DNA of 64,000 nt, taken from NCBI GenBank assembly GCA_012927625.1, contig JABBOV010000024.1:1-64000 (forward strand), read 5' to 3'. A program made the translations under genes and the position numbers. The stretch comes from Glaciimonas sp. Lineage in GTDB: Bacteria > Pseudomonadota > Gammaproteobacteria > Burkholderiales > Burkholderiaceae_D. Under the pieces are notes generated by a model that saw only the letters and a program-made list of their open reading frames with translations, was not told where the DNA came from and searched no databases. Of this stretch, positions 16,765-26,032 are shown piece by piece; positions within the stretch are counted from its first letter, which is position 1; each line of letters starts with the position of its first letter.

Positions 16765-17007
16765 ATTGCGTTTCGGTTGCATGGAGTGTCAATGTTTATT
16801 GACAATTGGGTAGGCGATCAGGTTGTTAGAAAGTATAGAGACGAATTAGTTCTGCTAATTGCGTTGCATCAAATACTTTTGTTCGATTTATGTTTTTAAA
16901 AATCACATAAATCATAAAAATTTTGGGTATATCATTTTTATATGCTTTTTCCACTATGATATAAAAAGGTAGTTAAAAAATACAGTATTCAGTATATTTT
17001 AAAAGTA
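16765..17007. other. AT-rich intergenic DNA between ftsX and rpoH
   Basis: No gene. Near the rpoH end there is an inverted repeat TGTCAAT/ATTGACA around 16789-16806, which on the minus strand supplies TTGACA as a possible -35 for rpoH. The rest (about 16840-17007) is very AT-rich and has a faint resemblance (GGGTATATC, AGTATATTTT) to the dispersed repeat, too weak to call. Confidence 0.5.
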
Positions 17008-17922
17008 TTAAGAAAGTTGGGCTAAATGCCTGCGCACAGACAGAGTGGCGCCGAACAGGCCTAGCGCGGCGCTGATTACCAGTAGTGCCAGGGTGGTAAC
17101 TAAGTCCAACGCAGTAAGGCGGAACTCCGATGCGTAGAGCCGGGCAAATTCTGTTATCGCGTCGTTAAGCGGTTGCAGTGCCAGCGCCACCGCTCCCAGC
17201 GCCACCGCGCCGGCGCACAGGCCGAGCAGCGCACCGGTATAGTAAAACGGCCTATGGATGAAAGCATCGGTAGCGCCGAGCAGACGCGATACCGCAATTT
17301 CTTCGCGCTGCGTCAGCACTTGCAGGCGCACCGTATTGAACACCACTGCCATTACTACCACGCCCAGCGTCACCGCCAGCAGTAGCAGAGCCAGTCGCAT
17401 AATCCGTAGCATCGCAGCCAACCGCTTGACCCAGTCTGAATCAATTTGTACCGTCTCGACTCCCGGCAACGCTTTCAGGCGCTCGGCCAGCGCCTCTACT
17501 GCCGCAACATCGGTATTCGATAGCCGGATGATGTAGGCGTCGGGTAAAGGGTTCTGGCCCAGTGTAGATAGCGCATCGGCCAACCCGGTTTTTTTCTTGA
17601 GGGCGTCCAGCGCCTGTGTCCGCGAGACGAATTCAATCCGGGATTTTTTGCTGGACGGCGGTAGCGTGTTGCGGATGCCGGATGCCAGTGCGCGCGTCTG
17701 ATCGGCCGGCGTGCCGACCGCCAGGAACAAGCTGATTTCGGGCTCCACCGCCAATTGTTGCGTAACCGGCTGGATGTTTTCGAACAGGGTCAGACCGGCG
17801 ATCGGCAGGACTAGTGCAATTGCCACCACCAGCACATTGAAGACGAAACTGCCGGGTGACCTGACAAGTTTGCGCAGCGCTTCATTCAGCGCGAAACGAT
17901 GTTCCCGGAGCCAGATTTTCAT
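17008..17922 (-). CDS. ftsX: Cell division protein FtsX
   Basis: Membrane partner of FtsE in the divisome ABC complex, which controls peptidoglycan amidases at the septum. The 304-residue protein has a cytoplasmic N-terminus, a first span near residues 27-47 (FVFNVLVVAIALVLPIAGLTL), and an extracytoplasmic loop rich in the FtsX pattern (EISLFLAVG, ALPGVETVQIDSDWVKRL). Three C-terminal spans follow, with the family motif TLGVVVMAVVFNTVRLQVL. It overlaps ftsE by 4 bp, so translation is coupled. Confidence 0.95.
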   Translation of the reverse strand: MKIWLREHRFALNEALRKLVRSPGSFVFNVLVVAIALVLPIAGLTLFENIQPVTQQLAVEPEISLFLAVGTPADQTRALASGIRNTLPPSSKKSRIEFVSRTQALDALKKKTGLADALSTLGQNPLPDAYIIRLSNTDVAAVEALAERLKALPGVETVQIDSDWVKRLAAMLRIMRLALLLLAVTLGVVVMAVVFNTVRLQVLTQREEIAVSRLLGATDAFIHRPFYYTGALLGLCAGAVALGAVALALQPLNDAITEFARLYASEFRLTALDLVTTLALLVISAALGLFGATLSVRRHLAQLS

Positions 17923-18590
17923 GCTATCTCCTTACGCCAAGTTTCAATTAGTTGGCCTTGGCACAGGTAAATTACACGCGTGGCGCTATCGAGAAATTGT
18001 TCATCGTGAGTCGAAATCAGGCAGGTTACGCCGGCGCTGTGAAACGCCTTGAGGGCTTCGAGTACCTGGTTGGCACTGTCGCGGTCGAGATTGGCGGTTG
18101 GCTCGTCGGCCAGAATCAGCTGCGGCCGGTTGACGATTGCGCGGGCAATCGCCACCCGTTGCTGTTCGCCGCCGGACAGCGCTTGCGGCTCCGATCTGGC
18201 GCGCTCCAGCAGGCCGACCTTGTCCAGCGCCGCTAGTGCGCGCTTCTCGGCTTCTGCCGAGGATGCACCGGTAACGATCAGCGGCAGCATCACGTTGGCC
18301 AGTACGTGGCGGTCTTGCAATAGGCGTTGTTGCTGGAAAATCAAGCCCAGATTGCGGCGCAGATAAGGCAGGCCGGCACGTTTTAGCTTACCGATATCCT
18401 GGCCGTTTAGTGTGATCTGGCCGCTGCTCGGGCGTTCGATAGCCGCAAGCAATTTGAGCAGGGTCGATTTGCCGGCGCCGGACGGGCCGGCCAAAAACAC
18501 CAGTTCACCTTTGCTGATCGTCAGGGTGATGTCGCTGAGTGCCGTAACATCGTGGTCATAGCGTTTGGAAACATGCTGGAACGCGATCAT
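17919..18590 (-). CDS. ftsE: Cell division ATP-binding protein FtsE
   Basis: ATPase of the FtsEX complex. The 223-residue protein has a full ABC set: Walker A GPSGAGKSTLLKLL near residues 36-49, Q-loop FQQQRLL, signature LSGGEQQRVAIARA near 139-152, Walker B LILADEPTANLD near 160-171, and the switch His in LISTHD. N-terminal IAFQHVSKRYDHD is typical for FtsE. It lies 63 bp downstream of ftsY on the same strand, the conserved ftsY-ftsE-ftsX order. Confidence 0.96.
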   Translation of the reverse strand: MIAFQHVSKRYDHDVTALSDITLTISKGELVFLAGPSGAGKSTLLKLLAAIERPSSGQITLNGQDIGKLKRAGLPYLRRNLGLIFQQQRLLQDRHVLANVMLPLIVTGASSAEAEKRALAALDKVGLLERARSEPQALSGGEQQRVAIARAIVNRPQLILADEPTANLDRDSANQVLEALKAFHSAGVTCLISTHDEQFLDSATRVIYLCQGQLIETWRKEIA

Positions 18591-18653
18591 GATTGTGCGC
18601 AGTGCCTGCTTGGGTGCGATTCGGATTTGTTTCGGACTTGATTCCGGTAATGC

Positions 18654-19706
18654 TTAACTGAAGATTGCATCGACGAATTCGTGGGCATCGAACGGTTGCA
18701 AGTCTTCAATCTTTTCGCCCACCCCAATGAAATAAATCGGGATCGGGCGGTTTCTTGCCACCGCAGCGATTATGCCGCCTTTGGCGGTGCCGTCCAGTTT
18801 GGTAACTACCAAGCCGGTCAGGCCCAGTGCATCGTCGAAAGCTTTGACCTGAGTCAGCGCGTTTTGGCCGGTATTGCCGTCGATCACCAGCAATATTTCG
18901 TGCGGTGCGCCCTCGCTTCCCTTGCCGATCACGCGTTTGATTTTCTTCAGTTCTTCCATCAGGTGCAACTGAGTCGGCAGCCGCCCAGCGGTATCGACCA
19001 TCACTACATTGATACCGCGCGCTCGCGCCGATTGCACCGCATCGAATGCGATTGCGGCCGGGTCGCCGGATTCCTGCGAAATCACGTTGACATTGTTGCG
19101 CTCGCCCCAGACTGTCAATTGCTCACGTGCCGCGGCCCGGAAAGTGTCCCCGGCGGCGAGCAACACCGACTGGCCGTTGGCCTGTAAATGCTTGGCTAAT
19201 TTACCGATGGTGGTGGTCTTGCCAGCCCCGTTGACGCCGGCGATCATGATCACTAGCGGTTGATGGCGGCCAAGTTCGAACGGTTTTTGCAGCGGCGTCA
19301 ACATCTCGATCAAGAGCCCGCGCAAAGCAGTTTTGACCTGCGCTGCCTCGGTGAGCTTTTCGGTTTTGACTTTCTTTTTCAACGCGTTAAGCAGGAACAT
19401 GGTCGCTTCCATGCCAGCGTCAGCCATTAGCAGTGCCGCTTCCAGTTCTTCGTACAAGTCGTCGTTGATTTTGGCGCCGACGAACAGCATTGTCAGGTTG
19501 TTGGAGGTTTTCGACAGGCCGGCTTTTAGGTGGGCTAGCCAGGTACGCTTGGCTTCCGGCTGCGCTTCTGGCGTTGCAAACAAGCTGGCGCTAGAGACTG
19601 GCTCCGGTTCCGACTTTGGTATGGGCGTTAGCGCAGGTGGCGGCAATGTCGAGTCCTGGATTTCGACGGTCTCGGGTTTGGGTTTTTTTTTGAAGAAACT
19701 AAACAT
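18654..19706 (-). CDS. ftsY: Signal recognition particle receptor FtsY
   Basis: GTPase that docks SRP-bound ribosomes at the inner membrane. From ATG 19706 the protein has 350 residues: the membrane-targeting N-terminus MFSFFKKKPKPE, an acidic/proline-rich linker, the helical N domain, and the G domain. The G domain carries GVNGAGKTTTIGKLAKHL, DTAGRLPTQ and TKLDGTAKGG. Neither possible start (19706 or 19739) has a clear ribosome-binding site; MFSFFKKK is the family's usual beginning. It is divergent from the first M16 peptidase, with only about 70 bp between starts. Confidence 0.96.
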   Translation of the reverse strand: MFSFFKKKPKPETVEIQDSTLPPPALTPIPKSEPEPVSSASLFATPEAQPEAKRTWLAHLKAGLSKTSNNLTMLFVGAKINDDLYEELEAALLMADAGMEATMFLLNALKKKVKTEKLTEAAQVKTALRGLLIEMLTPLQKPFELGRHQPLVIMIAGVNGAGKTTTIGKLAKHLQANGQSVLLAAGDTFRAAAREQLTVWGERNNVNVISQESGDPAAIAFDAVQSARARGINVVMVDTAGRLPTQLHLMEELKKIKRVIGKGSEGAPHEILLVIDGNTGQNALTQVKAFDDALGLTGLVVTKLDGTAKGGIIAAVARNRPIPIYFIGVGEKIEDLQPFDAHEFVDAIFS

Positions 19707-19778
19707 GGGAATGGGGGTCTGTAGCGATGGAGCATGCAAGGAGATACAATCAACCGCATTCTAACAGAGCAGACAATT

Positions 19779-21146
19779 ATGAAATTTCGACTCTTCGTTT
19801 CAGCCGGGCTGCTGGCGCTGTCGCCAGTTTTCGCACTGGCGCAGCCGGCGCAGGAATTCATGCTGAAAAACGGCATGAAAATCATTGTTAAGGAAGATCA
19901 TCGGGCGCCGACAGCGGCGCAAATGGTGTGGTACAAAATTGGCGCGATGGATGAATTTAACGGTACCACCGGTGTCGCGCATGCGCTGGAACACATGATG
20001 TTCAAAGGCACCAAAACCCTTAAACCGGGCGAATTCAGCGCCAAGGTAGCTGCGTTGGGTGGGCGCGAAAACGCCTTCACCAGCAAGGATTACACTGCGT
20101 ATTTTGAGCAAATCGGGCAATCGAAGCTGGAAACGGTGATGGCGCTGGAGGCCGACCGCATGGCCAATCTGGTGTTCGACCCGAAGGAGTTCGCCCAAGA
20201 AATCCGGGTTGTGATGGAGGAGCGCCGCCTGCGTACCGACGATCAGGCGATGGCGCTGGTGGGCGAGGCCCTGGACGCCGCCGCATTCGTTGCACACCCG
20301 TATCACCATCCGATTGTCGGCTGGATGGACGATTTGCAGCAGATGACGGTGCAGGACGTCAAAGCCTGGCACGACCGCTGGTATGCGCCGAATAATGCAA
20401 CGCTGGTGGTTGCTGGCGATGTTGATGCTGCCAAAGTGGTCAAGCTGGCCGAGAAATATTTCGGCAAAATTCCAGCCAAGGTATTGCCGGTGCGCAAGCC
20501 GCAACAAGAGCCGCTGCAACGTGGCATCAAGCGCGTGACCGTTAAGGCGCCCGCCGAAAATCCTTTCGTGGTGCTGGCCTTCAAGGTGCCAACCTTGCGC
20601 GATGTGGAAAAAGATGACGATGTGCATGCGCTCGACGTGTTGTCGGCGGTGCTCGACGGCTACGACAATGCGCGGCTGAATGCGCAGTTGGTGCGTGTCG
20701 ATAAGGTCGCCAACACAGTCGGCGCCGGTTATTCCAGCAACGCCCGCGGCCCGGTCCTATTTACTCTGGAAGGTACGCCGAGCGCAGGCACCACCACCGT
20801 ACAACTGGAAGCGCGATTGCGCGCCGAAGTCGCGCGCATCGCCCGCGAAGGCGTGCCCGAAGATGAACTCAAACGAGTCAAGACGCAACTGATTGCCGGC
20901 CAGGTCTACAAGCGCGATTCAATATTCGGTCAGGCGATGGAAATCGGCATGATGGAAATGACCGGCGTGTCGTACAAGCAAATCGACCGCATCATCGACA
21001 AGCTGCGGGCGGTCACTTCGCAACAGGTCCAATCAGTCGCGCAACGCTATTTCGGCGACGATGCGCTAACGATAGCCACGCTAGAACCGCTGCCGCTAAC
21101 GGAAAAACCGGCAAAAGTCACCGAGATGAAGGGGCTGCGTCACTGA
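19779..21146 (+). CDS. M16 family zinc metallopeptidase, catalytic type
   Basis: Secreted insulinase/processing-peptidase-like protein, 455 residues from ATG 19779. It has a signal peptide (MKFRLFVSAGLLALSPVFALA). The inverted zinc motif HALEHMMFKG near residues 68-77 provides HxxEH, with a downstream Glu (EIRVVMEERR) as third ligand. The second M16 lobe follows with much weaker conservation. It pairs with the next gene, an M16 homologue without the zinc motif, as in other two-component M16 peptidases. Substrate unknown; periplasmic. Confidence 0.9.
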   Translation: MKFRLFVSAGLLALSPVFALAQPAQEFMLKNGMKIIVKEDHRAPTAAQMVWYKIGAMDEFNGTTGVAHALEHMMFKGTKTLKPGEFSAKVAALGGRENAFTSKDYTAYFEQIGQSKLETVMALEADRMANLVFDPKEFAQEIRVVMEERRLRTDDQAMALVGEALDAAAFVAHPYHHPIVGWMDDLQQMTVQDVKAWHDRWYAPNNATLVVAGDVDAAKVVKLAEKYFGKIPAKVLPVRKPQQEPLQRGIKRVTVKAPAENPFVVLAFKVPTLRDVEKDDDVHALDVLSAVLDGYDNARLNAQLVRVDKVANTVGAGYSSNARGPVLFTLEGTPSAGTTTVQLEARLRAEVARIAREGVPEDELKRVKTQLIAGQVYKRDSIFGQAMEIGMMEMTGVSYKQIDRIIDKLRAVTSQQVQSVAQRYFGDDALTIATLEPLPLTEKPAKVTEMKGLRH

Positions 21147-21194
21147 GAAACCGCTTGCCTTGCACGACCCAACCCGAAAAAATTTGAGAAAAAT

Positions 21195-22526
21195 ATGACA
21201 CGCATTTTATCTACAATAGGGATCGCCATTTGCTTCGTGACTGGTACTGTTCCCGCCTACGCTGCGCTGCAGATCCAGAACTGGACGCTGGAAAATGGAG
21301 CGCGCGTGCTGTTTGTCGAAAACCGCACCATTCCGATGCTCGATGTCAGCGTCGAGTTCGATGCGGGTGCGCGCCGCGATCCAGCGGGCAAAGCCGGTCT
21401 GGCGGCGTTCACCAACGGCATGCTGGCGCGCGGCGTGCTGGCGGTGGCAACTGAGCCGGCGCTGTCCGAAGCGCAGGTGTCGGACGCCTTCGCCGATACC
21501 GCAGCCCAGCGCAGCGGCGCTGCCGGCAGCGAGCGCGCCGGCGTAAGTTTACGTACCTTGTCCAGCCCGGCCGAGCGCGATGCCTCGCTAACGCTGCTAG
21601 CACGTTTGCTGGCGCAGCCGAGCTTTCCAGAGGGCATTCTGGCGCGTGACAAGGCGCGCACTATCGCCAATCTGAAGGATGAGTTGACCAAACCGGAAGC
21701 GATTGCCGACAAGGCGTTCTGGAAGGCTTTGTATGGCAACCATCCCTACGGGCAGCAAGCCAGCGTCGAATCGGTCGCTGCCATCAGCCGTGCCGATGTG
21801 CTGGAATTTCATCGCAGTCATTACGTTGCCGATCGTGCGGTGATCGCATTGATCGGCGACATATCCCGGCCCGAAGCGGATGCAATTGCACAGCAGTTAA
21901 CGCGGCGTCTGCCACATAGCACTGCGGCGCTGCCGGCAATGCCGGACGTGCCGCCAGCCCACGCAGAAGAATTGCGTATCCCGCATCCAGCCTCGCAAGC
22001 ACACATCCTCATCGGTGCGCCGGCGCTGCAACGCAACGACCCGGATTATTTCACGCTGACGGTGGGTAATTACATTTTGGGTGGCGGCGGCTTCGTCTCG
22101 CGCCTGACCCGCGAAGTGCGCGAAAAGCGCGGCTTGTCGTACAGTATTTACAGTTACTTCAGCCCGATGTTGCAGCCTGGGCCGTTCCAGATCGGCTTAC
22201 AAACCAGTAAGGCGCAGGCCGATGACGCGCTCAAAGTAGTGCGCAGCACGTTGACCACTTTTCTGCAAGATGGCCCGAGCCAGGCTGAACTGAAGGCCGC
22301 CAAGGATAATCTGATTGGGGGCTTTGCTTTGCGCATCGACAACAACCGCAAGATTCTCGATAATATTGCTGCAATCGGCTTTTACCAGTTGCCGCTGGAT
22401 TACCTCGATACCTGGACTGCCAACATTGCCAAAGTTACGACGGCTGACATCCGGGCTGCATTCGCACGCAAAGTGGCACTCGACAAACTGGTCACGGTGG
22501 TGGTCGGCGTGGATCAGAAAAAATAG
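21195..22526 (+). CDS. M16 family peptidase-like protein, non-catalytic partner
   Basis: A 443-residue secreted M16 homologue with signal peptide (ICFVTGTVPAYA). At the position of the zinc motif it reads GLAAFTNGMLARG, so HxxEH is absent. The C-terminal lobe keeps the substrate-binding R/Y pattern REVREKRGLSYSIYSYFS near residues 304-321. In known pairs one subunit supplies zinc and the other supplies this R/Y motif, so the two genes, 48 bp apart, very likely make a heterodimer. The substrate is not evident. Confidence 0.9.
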   Translation: MTRILSTIGIAICFVTGTVPAYAALQIQNWTLENGARVLFVENRTIPMLDVSVEFDAGARRDPAGKAGLAAFTNGMLARGVLAVATEPALSEAQVSDAFADTAAQRSGAAGSERAGVSLRTLSSPAERDASLTLLARLLAQPSFPEGILARDKARTIANLKDELTKPEAIADKAFWKALYGNHPYGQQASVESVAAISRADVLEFHRSHYVADRAVIALIGDISRPEADAIAQQLTRRLPHSTAALPAMPDVPPAHAEELRIPHPASQAHILIGAPALQRNDPDYFTLTVGNYILGGGGFVSRLTREVREKRGLSYSIYSYFSPMLQPGPFQIGLQTSKAQADDALKVVRSTLTTFLQDGPSQAELKAAKDNLIGGFALRIDNNRKILDNIAAIGFYQLPLDYLDTWTANIAKVTTADIRAAFARKVALDKLVTVVVGVDQKK

Positions 22527-22546
22527 CTCGAAACGTATTCCGTAAG

Positions 22547-22619
22547 GCTATACTCAATGTTGTATTTATTTTATTTCAATGAAATAATGCGGAGATGACA
22601 CTATTTATTCATATACTCC
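22547..22619 (+). repeat. Dispersed repeat, 73-bp class, copy 4
   Basis: Starts GCTATACTCA, has GTATT at positions 16-20, ATGCGG at 41-46 (22587-22592) and ends ATACTCC (22613-22619). The right arm stem is ATGA/TCAT. It fills the gap between the M16 gene and rsmD, ending 16 bp before the rsmD start. Confidence 0.82.
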
Positions 22620-22635
22620 TTAATACCTACCATAC

Positions 22636-23292
22636 ATGCTGCCACAGAAAAAATATTCCGGGAAGACCAAACAAACCGCACCCGGCCGTCCTCGCGGCGG
22701 CCCGGCGCAACAAGTGCGCATCATTGGCGGTCAGTGGAAACGCACACCACTTTTAGTATTGGATGCGGCAGGTTTGCGCCCGACCCCGGATCGGGTGCGC
22801 GAAACGGTCTTCAACTGGCTGCATTTTTTGCAGGATGGTGCGTGGAGTCGGTTGCATTGCCTCGATTTATTCGCCGGTACTGGCGCGCTCGGTTTCGAGG
22901 CGGCCAGTCGCGGCGCGGCCAGCGTCTTGATGGTGGAAGAACACACCCCGGCGGCGCAACAACTTCAGGCTACCAAAGACAAGCTGCAAGCCGCGCAAGT
23001 CAGCATTTTGCGCGGCGATGCAATTTCGGTGGCGCACAAGTTGACCTGCAGCGCGCCGGATGGTGCTCAGCGCTTCGACCTGATTTTCCTCGACCCGCCC
23101 TATGCGCAAGAATGGCTAGCGCGCATATTGCCGCTGTGCGAACATTTATTGTCCGAAAACGGTATCATTTATGCCGAATCCGAGGTCGCGCTAACACAGG
23201 ATAGCCCGCCAGAATGGCTGGCGCCGTGGCAAGTAATTCGGCAAGGGGAGGCGGGACTGGTGTTCTATCATTTGCTGCAACGCAAGAATTAA
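22636..23292 (+). CDS. rsmD: 16S rRNA (guanine-966-N2)-methyltransferase
   Basis: Methylates G966 of 16S rRNA. The 218-residue protein shows the RsmD order: VRIIGGQWKRTPL, then GLRPTPDRVRETVFNWL, the SAM-binding LDLFAGTGALGFEAASRGA near residues 75-93, and the catalytic DLIFLDPPYA near 149-158 (NPPY-type motif as DPPY). The basic N-terminal extension (KKYSGKTKQTAPGRPRGG) is longer than usual. It sits just before coaD, a conserved neighbourhood in proteobacteria. A dispersed repeat ends 16 bp before the ATG and may contain or disturb its promoter. Confidence 0.95.
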   Translation: MLPQKKYSGKTKQTAPGRPRGGPAQQVRIIGGQWKRTPLLVLDAAGLRPTPDRVRETVFNWLHFLQDGAWSRLHCLDLFAGTGALGFEAASRGAASVLMVEEHTPAAQQLQATKDKLQAAQVSILRGDAISVAHKLTCSAPDGAQRFDLIFLDPPYAQEWLARILPLCEHLLSENGIIYAESEVALTQDSPPEWLAPWQVIRQGEAGLVFYHLLQRKN

Positions 23293-23352
23293 GCGCCAGA
23301 AAGACCAATTTGGCATGTTTTATGATGCATAATGCGCGTTCAATTTGGTTGA

Positions 23353-23868
<516 letters not shown>

Positions 23869-23874
23869 GTTTGA

Positions 23875-24192
<318 letters not shown>

Positions 24193-24232
24193 ACGTTTCC
24201 GGATTAAAAGCCAGCGCTTGCTGTGAAAAAAA

Positions 24233-24259
24233 GAGAGATTTTCAATCTCTCCTTTTTTT
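24233..24259. terminator. Bidirectional terminator between ferredoxin and MOSC genes
   Basis: Stem GAGAGATT/AATCTCTC with a TTC loop, A-run before and T-run after. It serves the two convergent genes. Confidence 0.88.
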
Positions 24260-24288
24260 ATGCCAGCCGCTATCACAAAAGTAAAGAA

Positions 24289-25140
24289 TCAAAACGCCAG
24301 CGTGATATAGACTTCCTGTCCTAACCGTACGCTCTGGCCCTTCCCCTGCTGCAGAATCACATTCATGCCGAATGTGATGCCGCCATCGACCTTGGGATTG
24401 GCGCGATAACTGCGCAGAATGTCCAGCGGGTCTGGGCCGACAATGCCGGTGGCTTGATCGACCGACGGTATCGGACAGCGTGCACAGGGCTTTACCGGTT
24501 TTAATGTGGCCTGGCCAATACGCAGACTTTCTGTGTAATCCTCTTCAAACGCTTCCACGCCATCAATCACGAAATTCGGACGGAAGCGGTTCATCGGCAG
24601 TGGGGCGCGACCCTGTGCCGCCAATTTTTGGTTCAGGTCGGCCAGCGATGCTTGTGAAATCAGCATGAATGGATAACCGTCCGAGAACAGCGCCGGCACA
24701 TCGGCATGCGACGTCCAGTGGGTGTTGGTGACGCGGCTGGCGTGTGGATGAAAGCGCACCAATCGACATGGCACCTCCAATAGTTGAGAAAACCAGCGCG
24801 CCGTAACGGCGTCGCAATCGTAAGCCGTCAGGCTATCGTCCCAGACCTGCACGGTGATGGTGGGCGCGTGTTCTGCATCGGGTAGGTCGAGCGGAATCTC
24901 GTGGTCCGGCATCCCGGTGGCGCGCAGTTGCAGCCGGGTGGCATAAATACTGGGCTGAATTCGCGCCATTGCCGGATATTCGCGCTGGGTCATGAAATTG
25001 CCTTGTGTATCCACTACCATCCACTCGCGGTCGTAGATACCGTCGTGCATCAGGCCGGCAGGCGTCAAGGTCGCCTCGGTCAATGCAATCGCGCCGCAGG
25101 ATTTGATGGGGTAAAAATTCAGTTCGGTTAGCGTCGGCAT
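24289..25140 (-). CDS. MOSC domain protein (YcbX-like)
   Basis: A 283-residue protein with an N-terminal MOSC beta-barrel domain (LNFYPIKSCGAIALTEA) and a C-terminal MOSC domain holding the conserved cysteine in KPVKPCARCPIPSVDQATG near residues 215-233, which in this superfamily handles the molybdenum cofactor. The middle FMLISQASLADLN and PMNRFRPNFVI are typical of the YcbX group, which reduces N-hydroxylated compounds with a reductase partner. It lies 28 bp downstream of the hexR-like gene on the same strand and may share its transcript. The biological substrate is not evident. Confidence 0.88.
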   Translation of the reverse strand: MPTLTELNFYPIKSCGAIALTEATLTPAGLMHDGIYDREWMVVDTQGNFMTQREYPAMARIQPSIYATRLQLRATGMPDHEIPLDLPDAEHAPTITVQVWDDSLTAYDCDAVTARWFSQLLEVPCRLVRFHPHASRVTNTHWTSHADVPALFSDGYPFMLISQASLADLNQKLAAQGRAPLPMNRFRPNFVIDGVEAFEEDYTESLRIGQATLKPVKPCARCPIPSVDQATGIVGPDPLDILRSYRANPKVDGGITFGMNVILQQGKGQSVRLGQEVYITLAF

Positions 25141-25168
25141 ATTTTGTCAGATTCTTTGTTGGCTGGTT

Positions 25169-26023
25169 TTAGTTGACGAATGAATCAAACCGGATCTCGA
25201 ATTCCTGCAAGGCCTGTTGCGCTCCCCGCATTTTCTGGCGGAATTCCGGCCCCCGTTTTAGCGCCAGTCCCACCGCCAGGATGTCAATCACAACCAGGTG
25301 CGCCAATCGTGCGGAAATCGGCGTATAGGGGTCGACATTGAAGCTGATGTCAATCGGAATCAGGACTGTTGCCAGCGCGGCAAGCGGCGTACCGTTTGGG
25401 GCCAGTGCGATAATGCTGGCGCCGCCTTTGCGCGCCAATTCCACGCTGCGCAGCAGGGAAGTACTGTTGCCGCGCTGCGAAATGGCGACTACCGTATCGC
25501 CTTCTTTAAGTAGCGTGGCTGCGATGCTATGAATGTGCGGATCGGCATAGGCGACGGTTGGTACGCCGGAGCGGAAGAATTTATGCTGGGCGTCGGCCGC
25601 GACAATGCCGGAGCTGCCCTGACCATAAAATTCTATTTTGTTGGATTGCGCCAATATATCCAGTGCGCGCTGAATCACATCCGGCTTCAAATGGTTCCTC
25701 AAGTCGAGCAAAGTGTGGATCGAGCGGCTGCAGATCTTGTTGATGAGATCGGACGCAAGGTCATCTTGCGTTGGCGATTCGGGTGTGCCCGACATTGCCA
25801 GCGCAATGTTTTGTGCCAGCTTGAGTTTGAACGCATGCCAGCCTTCATAGCCAAGCGAGCGACAGAAACGCACTACTGTCGGTTCCGATACTTGCGCGTT
25901 TTTGGCTAGCGCCGTAATGTTTTCAGCGACCGTGGCTTCAGGGTGTGCAAGTATCGCGAGCGCGACTTTTTTCTCCGATTTGGAGAGCGCATCGAACTGG
26001 GTTCGTATCGATTCAAGCAGCAT
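25169..26023 (-). CDS. hexR: RpiR-family repressor, HexR-like
   Basis: Likely KDPG-responsive repressor of the Entner-Doudoroff genes. The 284-residue protein has an N-terminal RpiR helix-turn-helix (SKSEKKVALAILAHPEATV, then VSEPTVVRFCRSLGYEGWHAFK near residues 47-68). A SIS sugar-phosphate domain follows (FYGQGSSGIVAADAQHKFFR, AISQRGNSTSLLRSVELAR, IALAPNGTPLAALA). It lies 9 bp downstream of zwf. Two sites matching the HexR operator stand in the gnl-edd promoter region, 2.6-2.9 kb away, which supports the name. The name rests on family and context, not on experiment. Confidence 0.87.
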   Translation of the reverse strand: MLLESIRTQFDALSKSEKKVALAILAHPEATVAENITALAKNAQVSEPTVVRFCRSLGYEGWHAFKLKLAQNIALAMSGTPESPTQDDLASDLINKICSRSIHTLLDLRNHLKPDVIQRALDILAQSNKIEFYGQGSSGIVAADAQHKFFRSGVPTVAYADPHIHSIAATLLKEGDTVVAISQRGNSTSLLRSVELARKGGASIIALAPNGTPLAALATVLIPIDISFNVDPYTPISARLAHLVVIDILAVGLALKRGPEFRQKMRGAQQALQEFEIRFDSFVN

Positions 26024-26032
26024 GCTGTTCTT

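Noticed and set aside
16918-17000. Possible degenerate repeat copy between ftsX and rpoH
   Set aside because: GGGTAT and AGTAT are present but the central ATGCGG is absent and the spacing is off by about 3 bp.
19737-19767. ATGCGG and ATGCTCC near the ftsY start, reminiscent of the repeat right arm
   Set aside because: The length is 31 instead of 33, there is no left arm, and it overlaps the ftsY start region.
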